From the NCBI RefSeq assembly GCF_042453785.1, contig NC_091673.1:1867501-1931500 (forward strand): a DNA stretch of 64,000 nucleotides. The letters are read 5' to 3'. Shown in pieces: positions 21,887 through 32,121 of this stretch. The stretch is from Malus domestica (Eukaryota > Streptophyta > Magnoliopsida > Rosales > Rosaceae). The first letter of the stretch is position 1. The number at the start of each line of letters is the position of its first letter. The notes below the pieces were generated by a model. It did not search any database. It worked only from the letters and a program-made list of their open reading frames with translations, and had not been told where the DNA came from. The translations under genes were made by a program, and so were the position numbers.

Positions 21887-22508
21887 GGCTTATTATATTA
21901 GCACCTCACAAATTGTTGAATAAACTTCACATACTTAATATATCCCACATTTACTTTTTTAATTAAAAATTATCTTCATACACCTCATTTCCTTGCCCAT
22001 AATACTCTCACACCCCACATTCTTAATATACACCTTATATTTTCAACGCACACCCCTTATTTCTCAAATCTTATAACACTCATTTTTTATTTTGCCGAAT
22101 GATTTCAAACTATTTAAACGTTAATTTGCCGAATGATTTCAAATTAAATGATTTAAAAAAATGTTTAGGTTCATTTAAACGTTTTTCAATAACAATAGTA
22201 ATGATTTCAAAGATTTTGAAACACCGATTTCGTGTTTCATTCGTCAAAAATTATTTTTCTCAATCAACTTGTTTGTAGTTTCATTGCTTATGGTTTTGTT
22301 CAACAATGGAGAATGTGAGGGGTTTTGATAGTTGAAATAGATAAATAATACATTAAAAGTAATTTGGGTTGTATTTATAAATTTTTTATTATTTTTTAAA
22401 CCTAATAAGGTTAAAATTGTCATTACATAGTAGAGTAAATAAGGCATTAATATTAAATTTTAATGTGGGATGCATTCAACATTTTGTGAGGTACTAATAT
22501 AAAAAGCC
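21887..22508. mobile_element. Mutator-like non-autonomous element, 622 bp
   Basis: The ends are inverted over about 48 bp (left GGCTTATTATATTAGCACC, right GGTACTAATATAAAAAGCC). The 9-bp direct repeat TATTATGTA lies at 21878-21886 and 22509-22517. The interior is AT-rich with no coding capacity. The 9-bp duplication identifies a MULE-type insertion. Confidence 0.8.
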
Positions 22509-22806
22509 TATTATGTATCAAATTAATATACAAAAAAAGTATATTTCTGCACATTAAATTCATAATATAACTAATATTAATTAACACATAAAAAATTAGA
22601 TTTCCGCACACTTGGAAAGAAAAAAAAATATGCACGAAAATCAGTCTGCTGCCTTTTGGATCATCCACCCATTATAACTTTGGCATATCGCTTTATATCA
22701 GTTTGAATCGGCGCGTTACAGTTCTCATCTATATGGACACTTGAAGTCAGGGCAGCTGGGAATTTGACTGTCAATCATTAGCAAGCAGAGTTGGCCGTTG
22801 TTATCA

Positions 22807-23001
22807 GACATGATCTTCTCCGGATTCAGTGGTCCTAATCCATCAAGTTCAATCATCCGACCGTTGAAATTTAATCTAACCATTAAAGTTATTATAACTT
22901 TTAAAGTGAACTTCTGTTTGTAGCCGTTAAATCAAATTTCAACGGTCTGAATGATTGAACTTTATGGATTAGGATCACTGGATCCAGAGAGGATCCATGT
23001 C
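22807..23001. mobile_element. Foldback element with 11-bp target duplication
   Basis: The 195-bp element is nearly all inverted repeat (arms of about 75-80 bp, from GACATGATC on the left to GGATCCATGTC on the right). CGTTGTTATCA is directly repeated at 22796-22806 and 23002-23012. A duplication of 9-11 bp is within the MULE range. It lies only 35 bp from the next element. Confidence 0.8.
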
Positions 23002-23036
23002 CGTTGTTATCATCGGCCACTCAATATTTTAATTTT

Positions 23037-24076
23037 GGGTAAAAGATTGTTTACTATCCTTATGTTTCGTGGTTTTCAACATTTAGTACATCAATTTTTT
23101 TTCGTCTCAAAGTCATACCTAAAGTGTAAATTTTGGGACAGTCTCCTACATCAATTAGTCAAACTGTTAAATCTTCCGTTAACTGTGATGTGGCGCCCAT
23201 GTGGACAATGATTGGACGTCACGTGTCACCCACGTGGAAATTAAAAATAAATTATTTATAAAAAATATATATTAATAAAAAATAAAAAATAAAACTTCAT
23301 CTTCCCTAGATTCGGAGGAAGAAGAAGAAGAAGAAGAAGGAGAAGGAAGAAGAAGGAAGAAGGAGAAGAAGGGGAAGGAAGGAGGAAGAAAAAAAAAAGT
23401 TGTAGTCGGAGGAAGAAGAAGAACAAGAAGGAAGAAAAAGGAGGAAGAAGGAGGAAGAAGAAAAAAATAAATAAAAAACCGAATCTGCAACCCAGATTCG
23501 GAGGAAGAAGAAGAAGAAGAAGAAGAAGGAAGAAAGAGGAAGAAGAAAAGAAAAAAAAAACCTTCATCTTCCCTAGATTCGAAGGAGGAAGAAGGGGAAG
23601 AAGGAGAAGGAAGATGAAGGAAGAAGAAGGAAGAAGGAGAAGAAGGGGAAGGAAGAAGGAGGAAGAAAAAAAAAAAAAAAAAAAACCGAATCTGCAACCC
23701 AGATTCGTCGGAAGAAGAGAAGAAGAAGAGAAGAAGAAGGAGGAGGAGGAGGAAGAAGAGAAAAAAAAATCTTCCCCTGATTCGTAGGAAGAAGAAGAAG
23801 AAGGGAAAGGAAGAATGAGGAAGGAAGGAAGGAGGAAGGAAAAAAAAAAAAAAAAAGAAGGAAGAAGAAGAAAGAAGAAGAAAAAAAAAACGTGGATGAC
23901 ACTTGACGCTTAGTCATTGTCCACATGAACGTCACATCACAATTAACGGCAGATTTAAAAGTTTGATTATGAGACTGTCCCAAAATTTAAACTTTAGGTA
24001 TGACTCTGAGATAAAAAAAATTTGATATACTAAATGTTGAAAACCACGAAACATAAGGGTAGTAAACAATTTACCC
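23037..24076. mobile_element. Mutator-like element with GAA-rich interior, 1040 bp
   Basis: The ends are inverted over roughly 185 bp (left GGGTAAAAGATTGTTTACTA, right AGTAAACAATTTACCC). The exact 9-bp direct repeat TTTAATTTT lies at 23028-23036 and 24077-24085. The interior (23290-23890) is almost pure purine on the plus strand. It is made of GAAGAAGGA arrays punctuated by repeated modules: CTTCCCTAGATTCG at about 23301 and 23568, and CCGAATCTGCAACCCAGATTCG at about 23480 and 23688 (shown here as a shared pattern). Long open frames here are simple-repeat translation, not genes. Confidence 0.82.
23320..23895 (+). repeat. GAA/GGA purine tract
   Basis: About 570 bp of nearly uninterrupted A/G sequence inside the MULE, built from GAAGAAGAAGGA-type units with A-runs. 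It is capable in principle of forming triplex DNA. Confidence 0.9.
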
Positions 24077-24240
24077 TTTAATTTTTATAGCTTTGGTCGG
24101 CACTCAAATATTATTATTTTTTAACAAAAATGTACATTTTTGCAAATGATTGAGGATTTACGGTGGATGCGGACAAAATAACGGCCAATACGATTTCATA
24201 ACCTGACTTATTTATTTTATATTGATAGGTTCCTCTCTGA

Positions 24241-24403
24241 GGAGGCAAATTCTCTGCCCTTCTATTTTTCGTATCTTTCTGTTTGTATGGTCATAGTTAA
24301 ATCACGTCAATATTTTATATTACTATTTTTATAAAAAAAATAATATATAAAATGTTAACGTGATTTAACCATATTCACAGACACAAAAAATGAGAGGGGC
24401 CTT
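24241..24403. mobile_element. MITE related to the element at 18187
   Basis: The left end GGAGGCAAATTCTCTGCCCT resembles the terminus at 18187. The AT-rich inner palindrome also matches (TTAAATCACGTCAATATTTT and its inverse). CCTCTCTGA (24232-24240) and CCTCTGTGA (24404-24412) form a 9-bp duplication with one difference, so this copy is older. Its right terminus is worn. Confidence 0.65.
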
Positions 24404-24412
24404 CCTCTGTGA

Positions 24413-25724
24413 GTGTGCTTCGAACAATTGCACCGATCTTGATATATTATTGAATAAAATAACTAGGAAGTATGAAGTCCTTTTATTTAAGAGAAGTCGG
24501 ACCGACACTGATAAAAAATATTTAACCGATGCTGAATGTTTATTGAAATTTATCAATATATAATTATTTGAAAAAAAGTATTGGTGTGCTCGGACAAGAA
24601 GGCAATATATCACATACTAATATACAACAAAAAAAAGGTTTTCTTCTAAATATCTCACCAATTATATAATAATATGTATTGTAACGCTTTTAGCATATTA
24701 ATAACTCTCATATAAGTTGTCAATATCTTCTTTTATTTTTAATGAGAAACACAAAAATAATCCAACTGAAGAACGGTCTCAAAGGTGGATCATGATTGCT
24801 AGAAAAGAAATGCTAAAAGACCGACTCTTATAATAGAACTCTCCATAAACTCTAACAGCAGCTTTTAGACCATGTTAATTATTAGTGGGGAGAAAAGCAA
24901 CTATAATGAATAGGCCAACTTCCAAGTTTCAAAGGATTATACTTAAGTTGGTTTACTGAATGAACAGTAATGAGAATGAAAGAAAAGGAATCGACTCCCT
25001 TCAGTTTTTTCTGCATTTATTTGTATGTAATCTATAATAAAACTAATAAAATTCGTAATGAAATAATCCAGTTTCAGAAATTTGATTAATTAGGGAGGTG
25101 TTAATACTATTTCATGTCCCTATTTTTTTCGTTCGATCGTTATTTGATTCCTTATTCTTCCATTAACGATAATCAAATGAGCCATTAATATATTCTATTG
25201 TGTCACGATACTAGTTGATTAAATATAAATTAGTAATCAAATGTTTAAACACTACTCTTCAATCTTCATTAATCTGATAGTTTTGTATTTTTACTGCAAA
25301 TTGAAGCCTTGAAATCAGGTCACAGGAAGACATAAAAGATTTTAACTGGTTACACCAGTGAATTAAAAACAACTCACAACGGAAAAATACATGAGTCATA
25401 TATACACAAGTTCGATCTTTCTTAGTTTGCCATACAATACATCGACCTAAGCTCCAGCTGGAATAGTGAGTCCAGTAAGTAGCCTCAAGCAAGGCGGTTG
25501 CAGCTTCTGTAGCATTCTCAAAGATCGATCTTCAAAGAAAGCCCCTCATCCTGTCGTATATCCAGAAAAAATAGGTTCTTCCCAGAGGCATCTCATATCT
25601 CTTAATTTCTGCTTTGAAGTGCTACTGCAAAATAAATTAGAGTTACGAAAATCAATTTATAAATCGAGTAATTAGTCAATCATTTACCTAGAATATCAGT
25701 TTAGAGTTGTATAACGAATAATTA
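24413..25724. other. AT-rich intergenic DNA downstream of MIR319
   Basis: About 1.3 kb with no gene recognised. The rightmost part is likely the 3' portion of the minus-strand primary miRNA transcript. Confidence 0.4.
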
Positions 25725-25727
25725 GGT

Positions 25728-25748
25728 AAGGAGCTCCCTTCAGTCCAA
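25728..25748 (-). ncRNA. miR319: Mature miR319 (21 nt)
   Basis: The sequence begins TTGGACTGAAGG and ends AGCTCCTT on the minus strand. It sits on the 3' arm, the arm that gives the active strand in all known MIR319 genes. Confidence 0.93.
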
Positions 25749-25906
25749 GACGCGACTGCAATAACCAACCTCTCAGCTCCTGCTTCGTTGGATCAGAAAC
25801 ACACCACTTCTTTTAGCATTTGTACGATGAGTTCTTGAACCAACGAGTCAGCAGCTGAGTGTCAGCCCTTAAACTGCCCCGGACTGGACTGAAGAAGAGC
25901 TCCTTT
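25728..25906 (-). ncRNA. MIR319: MIR319 precursor hairpin
   Basis: On the minus strand, 25748-25728 reads TTGGACTGAAGGGAGC then TCCTT. This is the 21-nt mature miR319 of the miR319c form as I remember it. The opposite arm at about 25906-25885 (AAAGGAGCTCTTCTTCAGTCC) pairs with it with a few mismatches, giving a hairpin of about 179 nt. An upper stem is also present: 25841-25860 pairs with 25772-25791 (CTCAGCTGCTGACTCGTTGG against CCAACGAAGCAGGAGCTGAG). This is the second conserved stem typical of MIR319/159 precursors, which are cut from loop to base. Targets in plants are class II CIN-type TCP genes and some MYBs, so it acts in leaf growth and flower development. Confidence 0.93.
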
Positions 25907-25929
25907 CATATACATACATAAACCCACCC

Positions 25930-27018
25930 ACACATACAAGATCATCTATAAAGCGCTAGGGATTGAATTCATGAAGTAAATACACCACATAATATAGGGT
26001 TTGCATGCACGCAAACAAATACAAGTTGTTTTGACCAGGTAGAAGAGGCATGCTTGTTCACTAAAACTATACATGAATACTTCTATATGTATACATAACT
26101 CGGGTTTATTGCCAAAGATCGAAGGGAGAGAACTAATAGCTGAGAAAATGGAAAGGTACAGGAAGGCAGACGAAGGCGAGGGTATATATAAACATAATAA
26201 GGTGAAATCACCGACATGCAGATCTAAGAAGCAGTACTGGAAAGAGATTTAGGGCAGAGGGAAAGGCCACCACCACATTCATATCATGTTTGAAAATTTT
26301 CAAGGCCCTTTCAACTCAAACAAGACAACTCTCTCCTAATTTCGTACCATCTCTGCTGCCCTAGCCAGCTAGTTTTATATCTCATAGGACAGCTGGATCG
26401 ATCACCACAAAATATTGTCTGATCAACTCTTAAGATCTCAAGGCCCTAAGGCTGCCACAACTATACATACATGTACAGCTGAGATTAATTCTTACCCAAA
26501 AACAAAAGTTATAGACCCACGCCCATTTCAACTTCTCATGTCACCTGTTTTTGCTTAATTTATTCAATATAACTGTTAAAAATTAAAATGAGTGTGTGAT
26601 AAAATAAAAAAGGTGTTTAAGATTCATTTAAAATGACTTCACATACAAAACCACCACCATATCATATATATGAAAAAAAATATCTTAGCATACTGATGTC
26701 AATTAATTTTATGCATACCTTAGCCAGAGTGTTCAATTTAAAATCATTTTGCGAACATGCAAGAGCAGCTTCTTAATAGAGACTTTGTTTTAGTGTAGAA
26801 AAATGTAATAGTTTTAGGACAATCGTATGTAATTTTTTTATAATATTTCAGACCATTTAGTAGTACGAGAACGAACGGTTAAAATTAAATTGAAAAAAAT
26901 ACTATTTTTCATTATTTATCAATTTAATTAATATAAAGTCTCACTACTTGGTATTCCAGACTATTAAAGACTTGCCCTTATCGCTTAAACAATTTCTTTG
27001 CCATATAAGACCTCTTAT
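25930..27018. promoter_or_regulatory. MIR319 leader and upstream region
   Basis: No protein gene is seen. The part below about 26160 should be transcribed. The part above it is the proximal promoter, cut at 27018-27023 by the Ty3/gypsy insertion. Confidence 0.5.
26183..26193 (-). promoter_or_regulatory. TATA box of the MIR319 primary transcript
   Basis: On the minus strand this reads GTTTATATATA followed by CCCTCGCC. It lies about 280 nt upstream of the hairpin, a usual distance for a plant pri-miRNA leader. Transcription would start near 26160. Confidence 0.6.
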
Positions 27019-27023
27019 ATATG

Positions 27024-27969
27024 TGTTTGGGCCCAAAATAATAGTTTGGGCCGAGTGTAGAGCCATTCTCGGCCCGGAAGGCCTTGCGACAAGAAGACCA
27101 TGGATCGTTCAGCTTATGGGCTTCCAAACCTAGGCCAGTTAGGTCAAAATGCAATGACAAGCCGAGTCCTGATACAATAGGGATTCTCGGCAGGATTAAC
27201 AACCTAGAAGCGGATAGGGCTCGAATAAGGACTAGGTTCACAATCCTAATGAAAACAGGACTGGTCGAGGTGATATTGATCCGGAGAGGGAAAACCTAGT
27301 CCGAATGGGATTCTATCTCAGATTCGGGGTCCAGTGCTATAAATAGCGGAAGCTGTGCATCAGGAAAGACCCCACAAAAATCAATACAAAATTGCCCTGC
27401 GCAAACTCTCACAACTTGAGATCTTTTTCTTTTCCTTTTTCGCTGACACATCTTCCGTTGGCATCAACAGCACTGTGGAAGCAACCGGTGATATCTTAAG
27501 TCGGCATAGATAGCTCTGTCACCGTAGAGTCGGTCGGTCTCGCAGTATCTTCCGTTGGCATCAACAGCACTGCGGCGAGAACGGTCGATTGCCTATCCAA
27601 GTCTCGGTCGAGAAGGGTTTTCGAATCCTTGTTGGTCGAGGTCATCTCATTAGCCTTCTCGGCGAGGTGAGGTGTTACAGTTATTACATTCGGCACATTG
27701 TAAGCCGAATTCGGTTCGTGAACTTTGTAAGAAATAGCAGCCTTGTCTTCAGGCTCGAGAACCCAAGAGGCCGAGACGCGTTCCTTTCTCGGCCGCAATC
27801 GCAAGACGCAGAAGTCAGTAGCGCGACCCAACGCAGCATCATCAAATTTACTCCTCGGCCGAGCCTCGGCCGACGAGTTGGCACGCCCCGCAATCACCGA
27901 AGGACGTAGTTAGCTTAGAATATATTCGGCCTGCGCGCCACGTAGGCTTGGTAGATTTTAGGGTCAACA
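27024..27969 (+). repeat. Left LTR
   Basis: 946 bp, starting TGTTTGGGCCC and ending GGGTCAACA, with a TATA-like CTATAAATAGCGG at about 27339. It looks identical to the right LTR in every stretch compared. Confidence 0.93.
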
Positions 27970-28013
27970 TTTTGGCACGCCCAGTGGGACCCAGTGCTAA
28001 AACTACGAAGTTC

Positions 28014-31000
28014 ATGCCAATTGAAACGCGATCGGTAAAAAAGAAAACAGCTATGGGAAAATCAACAGCCGATTTACCGATTCAGAACGTAGGACAAAGT
28101 GTGCCACAGGCGCAGAATCCCCTTAGCGCCGGGACACCTGAGTCCACAAGTGCGACTCGCCGAGAAAGGGAAGTTAATCTCGGCGGTCAACACCGCAGTC
28201 TAGAAATCCCTAACAGGAACACTTGTTTTCTCAATGAAGGGATAGTGGAGGATTGCGACGAGGATGGCGGTGAAGGATCTGACCCACCAACAAGGTCGTT
28301 TCTTCGAAAGCGACTCGACGAGCAGTCTCGGTCAGTTGAGCAGACGTTTAGCCGAGGTATTGACAAGCTACATGACGTGATACTCAATTCCACTGAGCAG
28401 CAAACCAGACTGCTCGAAATGCTGGTTAGTAAATTCAGTGACGGCAGGCCTTTCGATCCTCTCCAGCGCTTGCCACCAAGAAATAATCCGTTACCAATGG
28501 TACAGGCCGAGCCAATTCCTGCTCGGCCCAAACCAATTGACTTGGAAAAGGTCGGAGGGTCAAATAGTAGGTCGGACGGAATCGACCAGAGGGTCGAAGC
28601 AACACCTGTTGATATGACCGAGGTTCAGCGGATGATCGACTCGGCCATGAAGAAAGGGCCGAAGTTTCCTAAGTTTATCCATCCGTACCCGGCCTACATA
28701 GAAACGTTCGGATATCCGAAAGGTTTCAAGATTCCGGATTTTAGCCTTTTTGCCGGTGAATCGTCCTTGTCTTCGTTGGAGCACGTGGCTCGTTTCACCG
28801 CGCAATGCGGCGATGTTCATAGTGATTTCCATAAATTACGGCTGTTCAACTTCTCGTTGACCGGCTCGGCATTTGCTTGGTATATCAATCTCCCTCCTAA
28901 TTCCATCCAAAATTGGGAGGAGTTGGTCGAGAAATTCCACGAGCAGTTTTATCGACCAGGGTTGGAGGTGTCGGTTTCTTCATTAGCAAGGATGGCTCAG
29001 GCATCAGATGAGTCCCCAATGGATTATCTTACCAGGTTCAAATCAGCCAGGAATTGGTGCCGAGTACCCTTGCCCGAAGTCGAGTTCGTCCGGCTTGCTT
29101 TGAACGGCCTCGACGTCGAATACAAAAAGAAATTCTTGGGGGCAAATGTTCGGGATATGTATGAATTAGCCCAACATGTCGAACAGTATGATTATTTGCT
29201 CCGCGAGGAAAAGATTTCGAAAACTCCGTCTCGGGGGACGATTTACAAGAATCCTACCGTCAGTTATGCGTCAACCGAGGATGAATGCGTTAGTGTGGAT
29301 GCGGCTGAGATAGTAATAGATAAGCCATACGTTTGCAAGGCCTTGACTCAAGTTGACTCCAGGGAAGTCAAAAGCCGCTCGGCCACTGAAGGAACATTGA
29401 AATCGTCAAAAGTGTATACTTTTGATATTACAAAGGCTGACGCAATTTTTGATCAACTGTTGTCAGCAAGGATCATCAAACTTCGGCCTGGTCACAACAT
29501 TCCCAAGGCCGAAGAGCTTAAAGGAAAGGTGTATTGCAAATACCATAATTCAAGTAAACATACGACAAACAATTGTGTCGTATTTCGAGACAACGTCCAG
29601 AGCTGGATTGATAATGGAAAACTGAAATTTCCAGAGAAGAAGATGAGTATTGATGCTGATCCTTTCCCCACAGCAACCGTGAATATGGTCGATGCATACC
29701 TACCTAAGGACAAAGGAAAAGGGAAGGCCGAAGTTGTTGCGACGCAAGACTTTCGTACTCAGAATTCTCGGCCACGTTTCATGGCCGATTTTCGTTCGAA
29801 CAAACCACCTACAGCTTTAACAGGACCTGCTATTGTTAAACCTATGAGGGATTATAGCACCGATGAAGATAGTGGGACGGCGGTTTTTTGCAGTAAATGT
29901 AGAGCGAAGGTCGGCAGTGAGCCAGAGAAGAAACCATCTTCGCCTATCACAGAACGACCTACGGCCGCAATTCAGCAAAAAGCAGCCGGCGTCGGCCGAC
30001 ACCAAGGGGTTTTTGATAGGCTCGGCCCAAAAGTGAAGATGGAAGAGACATCCTCAGTCAGGCGGCGCCTCGATTTTGGCGCTTCATTTTATGACGAGGA
30101 CTATTATACGCGTAATTCTGGTAGTTCGGAATCGTCGCGGAGTCAAAAAACCTTCAAACCTCCCGAGCCTAAAGATCAACGTTGGTACACGTATCATTCT
30201 TCGAAAGGCGTCTACACCGCGTTGTCCAAATCCCAGAAACGCCGGCACCAGAGGATAGATTGCATGGCCCGTCGGCAAGCAGCCCAAGAAACTTCGGCCC
30301 CTAAATGGCGGCCGAAGGACACAGTTGCTACTGGTGATGAACGACCATCTCCAGCTATTATGACAGAGTTGGGTCAGGGGAAACGGTTGGTCGACCGAGA
30401 TATCGAGACCACGTTCGAAGAAGCCGATAAACGGATCAAACTTCTTCTTCGCCCAGGGGAGATGAAGGCACGCCTCGAGCATTTCAGGCAAGAGGCCGAG
30501 AGCAAATTAGCCCAGCCAGCTATACAAGAACCGTTGATTAAAATTCGACGGAATTTGCATCCACCATTCCTTGGGGAGGCTTTAGAATATATGCGCGAAT
30601 TCCATAAGAAACATTCGGCCAACGATCTGTATGGTTTGCCGAAAGCATGCCAGGACACCATTGATCTAGTCCTGACTTGTCCGGACGCCGAGCGCGTCAT
30701 CCAGAAGACCTCTGACCCGGGATTGAAGGCAAGGTTCCAGCACATACGAGAAGCCCGTGTCCTTGGATTTGAAGTCGACCCATACACTGATATCGTTGCA
30801 GCCGACCTTCCTTTCTCAATGGAGGATCTTCAGTATTTACGATATCACTTCGAAGTATTTTCGGCGGTTTCTCTCTTCGGCCTCACGACCGATGAAGTAG
30901 CACGTGTTGCACGTCTGGATGCTTATCTCGATACCAGAGATGCCCGGCTATACTACCAAGAGCAGGTGCAGGTCCTGACCCCAAGCACACTGTCGATCTC

Positions 31001-31982
31001 AACCTCACCTGCGGCGGTCACACAGAACCAACAAGCTGCCGAAGCAGCACCGCAGGTTCAAACCCTCGAAGAAGGGACAGAGGAGTCTTTTTGTCCAACT
31101 CTGACAAAAACAGAGCCCGCAGTCATCGACCAAACGAGGGATGAGGTTAGCAAGGAGGGTCCCAACCCGATGGGCCCGTCAGTCTTGGATAACATGGAAA
31201 TTAGTATGGTCCATGTGTTACCTGCTGATTTTCAATCAAGCACGGCTCAACCGAATTTCCTCGATGGTGATGTAGTCGCCGAGGAAACTGGCCATGTGGA
31301 TTTTGTGTCTATTGCTGAAGATGAGTCAACAACGAAAGATGACAGTCTGAAGGCCGCTTTGACCGAATTATTTCCTCGTTCGTCATCGGCCGCACTCCAC
31401 CATTTAAAGCCATTGTATGTGACGGCCCACATCGAGGGATATCCCGTTTCTAAAGTTTTTGTCGACTGTGGCGCGACCGTCAATATCCTGCCTCTGAACA
31501 TCATGAAGGCCTTGCGTCGCTCGAACGACGAACTTATTCCGTCAGGGATCACAATGAGTAGTTTCGTCGGCGACAAATCGCAAACCAAGGGTGTACTTCC
31601 GTTAACTGTGACTATTGCCGGTCGCACTCACATGACCGTTTTTTTTGTAGTTGATTCCAAAACCGAGTATAATGCACTGCTCGGTCGAGATTGGATTCAT
31701 CAAACCAGTTGTATTCCTTCCTCATTGTATCAAGTGCTTGTTTTTTGGGACGGCAAATCGGTCACTGTTCACCCAGCCGATAACCAGCCCTTTGAAACTA
31801 ACATGATCCAAGCACGGTATTATGATGACCACGTCGGCTACATTACTTTGCAAGGCTTCAATGATGAAGGCCGGCCGACTCGGATTTCTGTACAGAAAGC
31901 TATCGAGGTTGGCGCCGAGACTGTCCACCAGGATTCGGCGAGACTCGGATTAGCCAATTTCCTCCCCGAGGCCGATGTCTGA
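28014..31982 (+). mobile_element. gag-protease region of the Ty3/gypsy element
   Basis: One long open frame. The gag core (retrotransposon gag family) is seen at about 28700-29200 (AWYINLPP, LARMAQASDESPMDYL). An aspartic protease with VDCGATVNILP lies near 31460-31500. The long charged stretch between them is usual for large Tat elements. Confidence 0.85.
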
Positions 31983-32121
31983 CACCGATCGAGAAGCACG
32001 TAGGGCCGCGGTTTCATCTACTATGGAACGACTGCTGGCCCATTGGTATACTATATCTAAACAGCCAAATTCGGGCGTTAACCTCGTCGAGTTCCTGGCC
32101 GAATGAGATAATGGTCCTGTT

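Noticed and set aside
23256-23983. Long minus-strand frames rich in Phe, Leu, Pro and Ser
   Set aside because: They are translations of the GAA/GGA array in the MULE and have no gene-like composition.
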